Position numbers and translations under genes: made by a program
The notes under the pieces: generated by a model
The model's input: only the letters and a program-made list of their open reading frames with translations
Databases searched by the model: none
Told to the model about the DNA's origin: nothing
From: REEB95 sp035934235
GTDB lineage: Bacteria; Pseudomonadota; Alphaproteobacteria; ATCC43930; CGMCC-115725
DNA length: 64,000 bases
NCBI GenBank assembly: GCA_035934235.1
Contig: DASYYB010000039.1
Location: forward strand, 1-64,000
Reading direction: 5' to 3'
Part shown: one piece after another, positions 8,666 to 16,169 of the stretch
How positions within the stretch are numbered: position 1 is the first letter of the stretch
Layout of the letters: each line of letters begins with the position of its first letter

Positions 8666-9835
8666 ATGCAGCTGCACGAATTCCAAGCCAAGGACCTCCT
8701 GCGTCGTTATCGGGTCGATACTCCTCCGGGCCAAATCGCGCTGACGCCCGACGAAGCCGCCGCCGCCGCACGCCAAATCGGATCGGAATCTCTATTCGTC
8801 AAGGCGCAGATCCTTGCCGGCAGCCGCGCCGCCGCGGGTGGCGTCCGCGCGGTGCGCTCGCCGTCGGGCGCGCGCGCCGCCGCGGCCGAATTGCTCGGCC
8901 ACAAGCTGGTGACGTCGCAGACCGGCCCGGCTGGTCAAATCGTGAGACGCGTTCTGGTCGAGGCCGGCGTCGCCGCTGCGCAAGAGTTCTACGTGGCGTT
9001 GCGCGTCGATCCGGCCGTCGGCGCGATCACGGCGATTGCCGGCGCCCACCGGCCCGATATCGAGCAACACCTTGCCGCCGGCGCACCGGATTTTCCGACC
9101 GTGGCGCTGGACATCGCTGGCGAGCGACGGCCGGGCGACATCGCTGATTTCTGCCACCGGCTCGGCTTGGCTGGCGATGCCGTGGACAAGTTCGGCGCGC
9201 TGATCCGCCAACTCCATCGCGCCTTCGTCGAGCTCGACGCGTCGCTGATCGAGATCAATCCCCTCATTCGGACGGCGGCCGGCGAACTCATCGCGGCTGA
9301 CGCCAAGGTCACGCTCGACGACAACGCGATCTTCCGCCACGCCGAAACCGCTCAGCTGCGCAGCGAGGATGACGTTGACCTCGTCCAGCTTCAGGCGCAA
9401 CGCCATCAGATCAACTACGTGCAGATGGACGGCAACATCGGCATCGTCGTGAACGGCGCCGGATTGGGGCTGGCGACTCTCGACATGGTTCAGGCCGCCG
9501 GGGGCGTGCCGGCGAATTTCATGGATATCCGCACGACCGCGAAAAGTCTCGATATCGCGCACGGCGTCGGCATGATTCTCGACAATCCGCGCGCCAAGGT
9601 CCTGCTGGTCAACGTCTATGGCGGCGGCATGCAGGCCTGCGATACGGTGGTTGACGGTCTCGCCATCGCGTTCCGCAAGAGCGGGCGCGTCATGCCGATG
9701 GTGCTGCGCATCACCGGCAACAACGAGAATTTCGCCCGTATGCGGCTCGCCAACTTCAACCTGCCGAAGACCGAATGCGCTGACATGTGGCAGGCAGCGA
9801 CGCGCGCGGCGGCGATCGCGCAAGGGAAGGCCTGA
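8666..9835 (+). CDS. Malate/succinate-CoA ligase beta-like subunit (MtkA/SucC-like, divergent)
   Basis: A 389-residue ATP-grasp subunit starting 'MQLHEFQAKDLLRRY', like SucC and MtkA. It keeps 'FVKAQILAG', 'LIEINPL' and 'GNIGIVVNGAGLGLATLDM'. It departs from the family at motifs normally fixed: the GGRGKAGG-type loop reads GSRAAAGG, the LDVGGGA motif reads MDIRTTA, and the tail 'VRLEGTN' reads 'LRITGNN'. Malate-CoA ligase (malate + CoA + ATP to malyl-CoA) is the context-based guess. No malyl-CoA lyase or PEP carboxylase gene is in the window, so another hydroxy-diacid is possible. Confidence 0.8.
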   Translation: MQLHEFQAKDLLRRYRVDTPPGQIALTPDEAAAAARQIGSESLFVKAQILAGSRAAAGGVRAVRSPSGARAAAAELLGHKLVTSQTGPAGQIVRRVLVEAGVAAAQEFYVALRVDPAVGAITAIAGAHRPDIEQHLAAGAPDFPTVALDIAGERRPGDIADFCHRLGLAGDAVDKFGALIRQLHRAFVELDASLIEINPLIRTAAGELIAADAKVTLDDNAIFRHAETAQLRSEDDVDLVQLQAQRHQINYVQMDGNIGIVVNGAGLGLATLDMVQAAGGVPANFMDIRTTAKSLDIAHGVGMILDNPRAKVLLVNVYGGGMQACDTVVDGLAIAFRKSGRVMPMVLRITGNNENFARMRLANFNLPKTECADMWQAATRAAAIAQGKA

Positions 9836-10719
9836 TGACGGCCCTGATCGATAAAGAGACGCGGCTGCTGTGCCAAGGCATGACTGGCTGGGCCGGCACC
9901 TTTCATACCGACCGCATGATCCAATACGGTACCGCCGTCGTCGCGGGCGTCACGCCCGGTAAAGGCGGTACGACCCACCTCGGCGTGCCGGTCTTCAACG
10001 CCATCGCCGAGGCAAAACAGGCGACCGGCGCCAACGCCAGCATCGTCTTCGTGCCGCCGGCGAACGCCGGCCGCGCGATGCTCGAAGCGATCGAGGCCGA
10101 GATGCCGCTGGTCGTCGTCGTCACGGAACGCGTTCCGGTGCTCGACATGGTGCGGGTCCGCGAGGCGCTGGTCGGCTCGCGCACACGGCTCATCGGGCCC
10201 AATTCGCAGGGCATTCTGGCGCCTGAAATCTGCAAGATCGGCGTCATGGCGACGGATCGCGCCCGGCGTGGCCCGATCGGCGTTGCCTCGCGGTCGGCGT
10301 CGCTGACCAGCGAAGTCGTCAGCCAGCTCACCGCCGCCGGTCTGGGCCAGTCGACGACGGTCGGCATCGGCGGCGATCCCGTCCACGGCATCGGGTTTGC
10401 CGAATGTCTCGATCTTTTCTTCAAGGACCCCGATACCGAAGGTGTGGTCCTGGTCGGCGAAATCGGCGGCACCGAGGAACAGGAGGCCGCGCGCTACATC
10501 CGCGAGAGCGGCCTGAAAAAGCCGGTGGTGGCCTTGATCGTCGGCCGTGCAGCGCCGGCGCAGTGCCGCATGGGCCATGCCGGCGCCTTGACCGCGCAGC
10601 CGTCCGATGATGCCGACAGCAAGATCAAGACGTTACAGGACGTCGGCGTCATCATCGCGCCGAGCGCACATCTGGTCGGCGCGACGATGTCCGAGGCATT
10701 CGCCCGGCGCGCTGCGTGA
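9835..10719 (+). CDS. Malate/succinate-CoA ligase alpha-like subunit (MtkB/SucD-like)
   Basis: A 294-residue CoA-binding partner of the preceding subunit; its ATG overlaps the upstream TGA (ATGA at 9835). Conserved features are 'GMTGWAGTFHTDRMIQYGT', 'GVTPGKGG', 'GPNSQGILAP' and 'GEIGGTEEQEAA'. The phospho-histidine region reads 'MGHAGALTAQ', so the catalytic His is kept, but the usual glycine/lysine-rich sequence after it (ISGGKGT) is lost. This matches the drift in the beta subunit and suggests the pair has moved together to a different substrate or mechanism. Confidence 0.82.
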   Translation: MTALIDKETRLLCQGMTGWAGTFHTDRMIQYGTAVVAGVTPGKGGTTHLGVPVFNAIAEAKQATGANASIVFVPPANAGRAMLEAIEAEMPLVVVVTERVPVLDMVRVREALVGSRTRLIGPNSQGILAPEICKIGVMATDRARRGPIGVASRSASLTSEVVSQLTAAGLGQSTTVGIGGDPVHGIGFAECLDLFFKDPDTEGVVLVGEIGGTEEQEAARYIRESGLKKPVVALIVGRAAPAQCRMGHAGALTAQPSDDADSKIKTLQDVGVIIAPSAHLVGATMSEAFARRAA

Positions 10720-10753
10720 CTCGCGCGGCACAACACGGAGCCATCGCTGGACC

Positions 10754-11188
10754 ATGAGTTTCGACGCGGACCAATTCGCGCGCGATCTCGCGCGCGACGC
10801 TGCCGACGCCATCGTTTACGCCGACAACGACGGCGTCATCCGATTCTGGAACGCCGGCGCGGCGCGCATCTTTGGGTTCGACGCTGCCGAGGCGATCGGA
10901 CAGTCGCTCGACATCATCATTCCGGCCAATCTGCGTCAGCGCCATTGGGACGGGTATAACGCGACGATGCAGACCGGCTGCACGCGCTATGGCGCCGGCG
11001 ATCTGCTTGCGGTGCCGGCATTGCGCAAGGACGGCGCCCGCATCTCGGTCGAGTTCACGATCGTGCCGTTCCACGACGGCGCCGGCCGCATGATCGGCAT
11101 CGCCGCGATCATGCGCGACGTCACCAAGCGCTTCGAGGAAATGAAGGCGCTGCGCGCGCAGCTCCATCAACGCGGTTCGGCCGCCTAA
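10754..11188 (+). CDS. Single-domain PAS sensor protein
   Basis: A 144-residue protein that is essentially one PAS/PAC domain: 'DAIVYADNDGVIRFWNAGAARIFGF' at about 17-41, then 'VEFTIVPFHDGAGRMIGIAAIMRDVTKR' at about 102-129. There is no kinase, HTH or cyclase output domain. It starts 35 bases after the acyl-CoA ligase operon and precedes the structured leader of the ABC operon. The ligand (haem, flavin or a small molecule) is unknown. It may act by protein-protein contact with a partner elsewhere. Confidence 0.85.
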   Translation: MSFDADQFARDLARDAADAIVYADNDGVIRFWNAGAARIFGFDAAEAIGQSLDIIIPANLRQRHWDGYNATMQTGCTRYGAGDLLAVPALRKDGARISVEFTIVPFHDGAGRMIGIAAIMRDVTKRFEEMKALRAQLHQRGSAA

Positions 11189-11211
11189 ACCGCCGGAAAA
11201 CCGCCGATAGC

Positions 11212-11335
11212 GGCCCAAAACAGGGCCTGCGAGCGTCATGTGCGTCGCCTGCCCTAAGGCGTTGCTTTCGGTCGTGGCCTGCGGATAAATAGCCAGGCGA
11301 CACGCACCAATCGGCCGGCGCAAGTCCGGTCGCCA
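11212..11335 (+). promoter_or_regulatory. Structured 5' leader of the ABC transporter operon (class unknown)
   Basis: The leader contains several complementary segments: a short GGCCC/GGGCC hairpin (about 11212-11227); a long-range stem pairing 11240-11251 with 11294-11307 (12 pairs with a 2-base bulge) that encloses an AGGC/GCCT hairpin; and a CGGCCGG/CCGGTCG hairpin just before the ribosome site. A 'GCCAGGCGACACGCACC' segment vaguely resembles a B12 box, but the other cobalamin riboswitch elements are missing. A cis-regulatory RNA is plausible; the class is unassigned. Confidence 0.4.
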
Positions 11336-11369
11336 TCATAAATGAAAATTCATGGAGGGAGAGCGCATC

Positions 11370-12707
11370 GTGGCCCAACGCAAGAAAAATTCCGTTTCAC
11401 GCCGCCATGTCCTGCAAGGCGCGGCCGCCGCTGCCGGCGCGTTGCCGCTGATTCACGTGCCGGGCGCCTTCGCGGCCGATGAGTCGATCGGCAACTGGCC
11501 CGAAGGTGCCAAGGGCGACAGCGTCTTTGTTGGCGTCACGACGCCGCTGACCGGCGCCTATTCGGCCGACGGCCACGACCTCCAGAAGGGCTATGAGCTC
11601 GCCTTCGAACACCTCAACGAGGGCACCGGGCTCGTGGCGCACGTTCCGAGCCTCCACGGCAAGAAGGGCGTCCTCGGCAAGAAGGTCGTCTATAAGATCG
11701 CCGATACCCAGACCCAGCCGAACCCGTCGGTTCAGGCGCAGACCACGTTCATTACGCAGAACAAGGCGATCATGATCACCGGTTGCCTGGCAAGCAACAC
11801 GGCGATCGCGCTCGAAAAGCTGGCTCAGCGCTACCGGGTGCTGAACATGGTCGGTTGCAGCGGCGCCAACGAGACCACCGGCGTCGATTGCCAGAAATAT
11901 GCATTCCGCTCGCAGCCGTCGGCCTATATGGCGGCCAAGGCGCTGGTGCCGGCGCTCGCCAAGGCGATCGGCAAGAACAAGAAGTCGGTCTACCTCGTGC
12001 CCGATTACGCCTACGGCCATTCGGTCGAGCATTCGACCGGCGAATTCACCGAGAAGGAGCTCGGCTGGAAGTCGCTCGGCTCGCAGGTCTGCCCGGTCGG
12101 CACCACCGACTACAGCTCGTACCTGCTCAACATCGCCAATAGCGGCGCCGACGTGTTCGTCAACGTCGCCTTCGGCAACGATGCGGTAGCCTCGTGCAAG
12201 CAGGCGAAGCAGTTCGGCATCCTCGACAAGATGAAGATGATCGTGCCGAACATCTCCGCCTTCCAGGGACAAGAGCTCGGCCCGGAGATCATGGGCGGCG
12301 TCTACGGCACCTTGGACTTCTGGTGGACCCTGGCCGAAACCAATGCGATGGCCAAGATCTTCGTCGATACGTTCTACGCCAAATACAATTACCGGCCGAA
12401 CTGGCCGGCGCACATCGGCTATACCCAGATGATGGTGTGGGCCGACGCCGTGACCCGGGCGAAGACGTTCGATCCGCGCAAAGTGATCGCGGAGCTCGAG
12501 GCCGGCCACAAGCTCCAGATGCCGCTGGGCGAGGTCTGGTACCGCAAGGAGGATCACCAGCAGGTGCGCGCGGTCCCGGTCGTCGTCGGCAAGACCAAGG
12601 AGCAGATGCGCAACAAGGAAGATCTGTTCCAGATCGTCAACCTGACGCCGGGTCCGGAGGTCATGCCGCCGGACTTCCTCGGCTGCAAGATGCCGACCAG
12701 CGCCTGA
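11370..12707 (+). CDS. ABC transporter periplasmic substrate-binding protein (amino acid/amide type)
   Basis: A 445-residue Peripla_BP_6 protein of the Liv/Urt/amide class. A twin-arginine signal (SRRHVLQG followed by an Ala-rich stretch to AFAAD) shows Tat export. 'VFVGVTTPLTGAYSADGHDLQKGYELAFEHLNEG' is the typical N-terminal strand and helix. I choose GTG 11370 because GGAGGGA lies 9 bases upstream; the ATG at 11352 precedes that ribosome site. It is the first gene of an operon with two permeases, two ATPases and a redox enzyme. The imported ligand is likely the redox enzyme's substrate or its precursor (inference). Confidence 0.92.
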   Translation: MAQRKKNSVSRRHVLQGAAAAAGALPLIHVPGAFAADESIGNWPEGAKGDSVFVGVTTPLTGAYSADGHDLQKGYELAFEHLNEGTGLVAHVPSLHGKKGVLGKKVVYKIADTQTQPNPSVQAQTTFITQNKAIMITGCLASNTAIALEKLAQRYRVLNMVGCSGANETTGVDCQKYAFRSQPSAYMAAKALVPALAKAIGKNKKSVYLVPDYAYGHSVEHSTGEFTEKELGWKSLGSQVCPVGTTDYSSYLLNIANSGADVFVNVAFGNDAVASCKQAKQFGILDKMKMIVPNISAFQGQELGPEIMGGVYGTLDFWWTLAETNAMAKIFVDTFYAKYNYRPNWPAHIGYTQMMVWADAVTRAKTFDPRKVIAELEAGHKLQMPLGEVWYRKEDHQQVRAVPVVVGKTKEQMRNKEDLFQIVNLTPGPEVMPPDFLGCKMPTSA

Positions 12708-12751
12708 CGCGCCGGTCGGTTGATTGGTGAAGGTGCGGGAGGAGGGCGACC

Positions 12752-13627
12752 GTGATTAGTTGGCCGCTTTTCTTCTCGCAGGTGTTCAACGGGCTCACGC
12801 TCGGTGCGCTGTTGGTGCTCGTTGCCATGGGGCTGACGATCATCTTCGGCGCGCTGGGCGTGGTCAATTTCGCGCACGGCGCGCTCTACGGGCTCGGCGC
12901 TTACGCCGGCTACGTCACCTACTTGTATACCGATTCATTCGTTGCCGCGATGGCTGCCGGCGCCGCCTTTCTGCTCGTCGTCGGCATCGTCATCGAGCGC
13001 GGACTCATACGCCTCTATTATCAACGACCAGCGGAAGACCAGATTCTCGTCACGTTCGGCGTCGCGATCATTCTCGTCGAAGCCGTTCGTGCGGCCTTCG
13101 GCGGTCTCGCCCGGAATATCCCGCCGCCGTCCTGGGCGGCGGGTATCGTCAACCTGCACGTCACGCTCTACCCGACCTATCGCATCGACGTGCTGGCGAT
13201 CGTCGCGGCGTCGCTGGTCCTGCTCTATTTCGTCCTTTACCGGACGCGGCTGGGCCTCATCGTGCGTGCGGGGATCGAAGACCAGCTCATGGTCAACATT
13301 CTCGGCATCAACGTCACGCGCACCTTCCTGACGGTCTTTGGCTTGGGCGCGATGGCGGCGGGGTTCGCCGGCGTCATCAATGCGCCGATCGTCACCGTGA
13401 CGCCGGACATGGGCGCCGACGTCCTGGTGCAATCCTTTGTCGTCGTCGTCATCGGCGGCGTCGGGTCGTTCTGGGGCGCGGTGGTGGGTGGCTTGATCGC
13501 CGGCGAGATTCTGGCGCTCACGGCGATGATCCAACCGGCCTATTCGCAGGTCATGCTGTTCGCCGCGATGGCGCTGGTGCTGATTCTGCGGCCGCAGGGT
13601 CTGTTCGGGGTCGAGGGCCGGCAATGA
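12752..13627 (+). CDS. Branched-chain amino acid/amide ABC transporter permease (LivH type)
   Basis: A 291-residue inner-membrane permease with about eight hydrophobic helices. The LivH signature is 'VFNGLTLGALLVLVAMGLTIIFGALGVVNFAHGALYGLGAY', with 'VVVVIGGVGSFWGAVVGGLIAGE' near the C-terminus. GGGAGGAGGG precedes the GTG start at 12752. The stop overlaps the ATG of the next gene (ATGA). Confidence 0.93.
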   Translation: MISWPLFFSQVFNGLTLGALLVLVAMGLTIIFGALGVVNFAHGALYGLGAYAGYVTYLYTDSFVAAMAAGAAFLLVVGIVIERGLIRLYYQRPAEDQILVTFGVAIILVEAVRAAFGGLARNIPPPSWAAGIVNLHVTLYPTYRIDVLAIVAASLVLLYFVLYRTRLGLIVRAGIEDQLMVNILGINVTRTFLTVFGLGAMAAGFAGVINAPIVTVTPDMGADVLVQSFVVVVIGGVGSFWGAVVGGLIAGEILALTAMIQPAYSQVMLFAAMALVLILRPQGLFGVEGRQ

Positions 13628-15480
13628 CCGCGCCCGCCGGGCGCCCGGCCGCGCTGGCCAGGCGCTTCGCGCCCGAGATCGCGCTCATCGCTGTCCTTGC
13701 CGTGTTGCCGGCGATTCTGCCCCATATCGGCGGCACCTACGACATTGCCAACCGCATTCTCGACTGGGGCCTGTTCGGCCTCGGCTTCGATCTGCTGTTC
13801 GGCTTCACCGGACTGCTGTCGTTCGGGCAGGCGGCGTTTTACGGCGCCGGCGGCTTCGTCGCCTGCTACCTTCTCGTCGCACCGTTCACCAACAACGCGG
13901 TCGTGGCGTTGATCGTCGGCACCATCGCGGCGGCGATCTTCGGCGTGATCATCGGCTATCTGTCGCTGCGCCGCGCCGGCATCTATTTCGCGATGCTTAC
14001 CCTCGCGTTCGGCGAGATGTTCTTCTTTCTCGACATCTCGCCGCTTGCGCGTTGGACCGGTGGTGAAAACGGCGTCGCGGGCGTGCCGGAACCAAGCCTC
14101 GGATTCGGCCTCTTCACCATCGACATCAACGATCCCGGCGGTCTTTACTGGCTGCTCGTCGTCGTCTTCGTCGTCGGCTTTTGGCTGGCGCGTCGAATCG
14201 TCGCCTCGCCCTTCGGCGCCGTCCTGCGCGCCATCCGGGAGAACACCGGGCGCACCGCAGCGGTCGGCCACGACGTGCCAAAGTATAAGCTCACAATCTT
14301 CGTTATCGCCGCTGCCTACGCCGGTCTTGCCGGCGGACTCCTGGGCCTGTTGCAGGGCTACATGCCGCCCGATGCGTTCTATCTCGACACCTCGGGACAG
14401 CTGGTGGTGCAGACCATCATCGGCGGCGCCGGAACGCTGATCGGGCCGCTGGTCGGCGCGGCGGTCTGGCTTTACCTCTACACGCTGTTGCAGAACATCG
14501 CCGGCATCGGCGCGCTGTGGAAGATGATCCTTGGCATCATCTTCGTGCTGTTGGTGACGATTTTCCGGCGTGGCCTGTGCGGTGGCGCGATCGTGTTGTG
14601 GCGACGGCTGTGGGCGCGGCCGGCGCCGGTATCGGCGCCTGGCGCTGCTGGCGTCGAGCCGCCGCGCGCCGTTCCCGAACCGCGCCGCTCGACGCAACGG
14701 CCGCCGCCGACCGGTCCGGTCGTGCTGGCGACGCGCAATCTCACCAAGCGTTACGGCGGCTTGACCGCGGTCGACGACGTTTCGTTCGAGCTCCGCGAAG
14801 GCGAAATCCGCGCCGTGATCGGTCCCAACGGTGCCGGCAAATCGACGTTCTTCAACATGCTGGCGAACGTCATCCCGCCCACCTCGGGCACGATCGAATT
14901 CAAGGGCGACAACATCACCGGCCTGGGCGCGACGCTGGTCTGTCAGCGCGGCATCTCGAAGAGCTTCCAGATCAACCAGATTTTTCCGAGCCTGACGGTG
15001 CGCGACAATTTGCGGATCGCCGTTCTGGCGCGCGCCTACGGCAAGTTCCATCCGGCGATGCTACGCGCGGTCGATCGCGACGCCGCGGTCAACGCCGGCA
15101 TCGACGCGGCCGCCGCGTCGGTGCAGCTCGAGGAACGGCTCGACACGCCGGCGGCCGAACTCGCCTACGGTGAAAAAAGGCGGCTCGAGATCGGCCTCGC
15201 GCTGGCGACGCAGCCGCAGATTCTCCTGCTCGACGAGCCGACCGCTGGCATGAGCCCGGTCGAGCGCGTCGACACGGTGCGCCTGCTGCGGCGGATCGCA
15301 TCGGGCGTCACCATCGTCATCGTCGAGCACGACATGGACGTGGTCTTCGGTCTGGCCGATCGCATCACCGTCTTGTTCAACGGCCGCAAGATCGCCGAGG
15401 ATACGCCCGACGCCATTCAGGCCAATTCCGACGTGCGTGCGGCCTACCTTGGAAGCCCGGCGGCCCATGAGTCTGCTTGA
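13624..15480 (+). CDS. Fused ABC permease (LivM type) and ATP-binding protein (LivG type)
   Basis: One 618-residue polypeptide carrying two transporter parts. Residues 1-325 are a LivM permease ('GLFGLGFDLLFGFTGLLSFGQAAFYGAGGF', about eight helices). A Pro/Arg-rich linker at about 330-362 follows. Residues 363-618 are a LivG ATPase with Walker A 'GPNGAGKST', signature-like 'LAYGEKRRLEIGLAL', Walker B 'ILLLDEPTAGM' and H-loop 'VEHDMDVV'. The start ATG 13624 overlaps the LivH stop. LivM-LivG fusions are known in some proteobacteria and fix stoichiometry within the importer. Confidence 0.93.
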   Translation: MTAPAGRPAALARRFAPEIALIAVLAVLPAILPHIGGTYDIANRILDWGLFGLGFDLLFGFTGLLSFGQAAFYGAGGFVACYLLVAPFTNNAVVALIVGTIAAAIFGVIIGYLSLRRAGIYFAMLTLAFGEMFFFLDISPLARWTGGENGVAGVPEPSLGFGLFTIDINDPGGLYWLLVVVFVVGFWLARRIVASPFGAVLRAIRENTGRTAAVGHDVPKYKLTIFVIAAAYAGLAGGLLGLLQGYMPPDAFYLDTSGQLVVQTIIGGAGTLIGPLVGAAVWLYLYTLLQNIAGIGALWKMILGIIFVLLVTIFRRGLCGGAIVLWRRLWARPAPVSAPGAAGVEPPRAVPEPRRSTQRPPPTGPVVLATRNLTKRYGGLTAVDDVSFELREGEIRAVIGPNGAGKSTFFNMLANVIPPTSGTIEFKGDNITGLGATLVCQRGISKSFQINQIFPSLTVRDNLRIAVLARAYGKFHPAMLRAVDRDAAVNAGIDAAAASVQLEERLDTPAAELAYGEKRRLEIGLALATQPQILLLDEPTAGMSPVERVDTVRLLRRIASGVTIVIVEHDMDVVFGLADRITVLFNGRKIAEDTPDAIQANSDVRAAYLGSPAAHESA

Positions 15481-16165
15481 AGTCGACGCGATCAACACCT
15501 ACTACGGCGAGGCGCACGCGCTCTTCGACGTGTCGATGCGGATCGAGCCGCACGAGGTGGTGGCGCTGCTCGGCCGCAACGGCGCCGGCAAGACGACGAC
15601 GCTGAAGACGATGATGGGCGTGATGGCACCAAAATCCGGGGCGATCCGCTTCAACGGTCAGCCGATCGGCGGCCTGCCGCCCTACAAGATCGCGCGCCTG
15701 GGTTTGCAGCTCGTGCCCGAAGAGCGGCGGATCATTGGCGGATTGACCGTCGAGGAGAACATCGTCCTTGCCGGCTTGAGCGAACCGAAGCCGTGGCCGC
15801 CGCAGCGCGTCTACGACATGTTTCCGCGCCTGGGCGAGCGCCGGCGCAGTCGCGGCCGCGAGCTGTCGGGCGGCGAACAGCAGATGCTGGCGATCGCCCG
15901 GGCGCTCGTGCGTGAACCGCAGTTGATCCTGCTCGACGAGCCGTTCGAAGGGCTCGCGCCGCTCATCGTCCAGGACCTGTTGGGTATCTGCCGCCGCCTG
16001 GCCGACGAAGGCCGCACCATCGTCATCGTCGAGCAGAACGTCGAGGCCGCTCTGTCGCTGTCGCACCGCTGCTATATCCTCAACAACGGCCACGTGGTTT
16101 ACGAGGGTACGCCGGCCCAACTGCGCGGCGATCGTGACTTCATGCACCGTCATCTCGGGATTTGA
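15467..16165 (+). CDS. ABC transporter ATP-binding protein (LivF type)
   Basis: A 232-residue LivF ATPase: Walker A 'GRNGAGKTT', LivF-specific 'LVPEERRIIGGLTVEENI', signature 'LSGGEQQMLAIARAL', Walker B 'LILLDEPFEGLAP' and H-loop 'VEQNV'. ATG 15467 overlaps the fusion gene by 14 bases. It completes the importer (binding protein, LivH, LivM-LivG, LivF). The flavoprotein gene starts 4 bases later. Confidence 0.94.
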   Translation: MSLLEVDAINTYYGEAHALFDVSMRIEPHEVVALLGRNGAGKTTTLKTMMGVMAPKSGAIRFNGQPIGGLPPYKIARLGLQLVPEERRIIGGLTVEENIVLAGLSEPKPWPPQRVYDMFPRLGERRRSRGRELSGGEQQMLAIARALVREPQLILLDEPFEGLAPLIVQDLLGICRRLADEGRTIVIVEQNVEAALSLSHRCYILNNGHVVYEGTPAQLRGDRDFMHRHLGI

Positions 16166-16169
16166 ACGC

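Noticed and set aside
11240..11310. Cobalamin riboswitch
   Set aside because: Only a loose B12-box-like string is present. The GGTG...CC and CCACTG-type core elements are missing and the element is too short.
13540..15051. 503-codon minus-strand ORF opposite the LivM-LivG fusion
   Set aside because: It is antisense to a well-supported gene. Its composition is Arg/Asp/Glu/Gln-rich with no family motif, as expected from GC-rich shadow frames.
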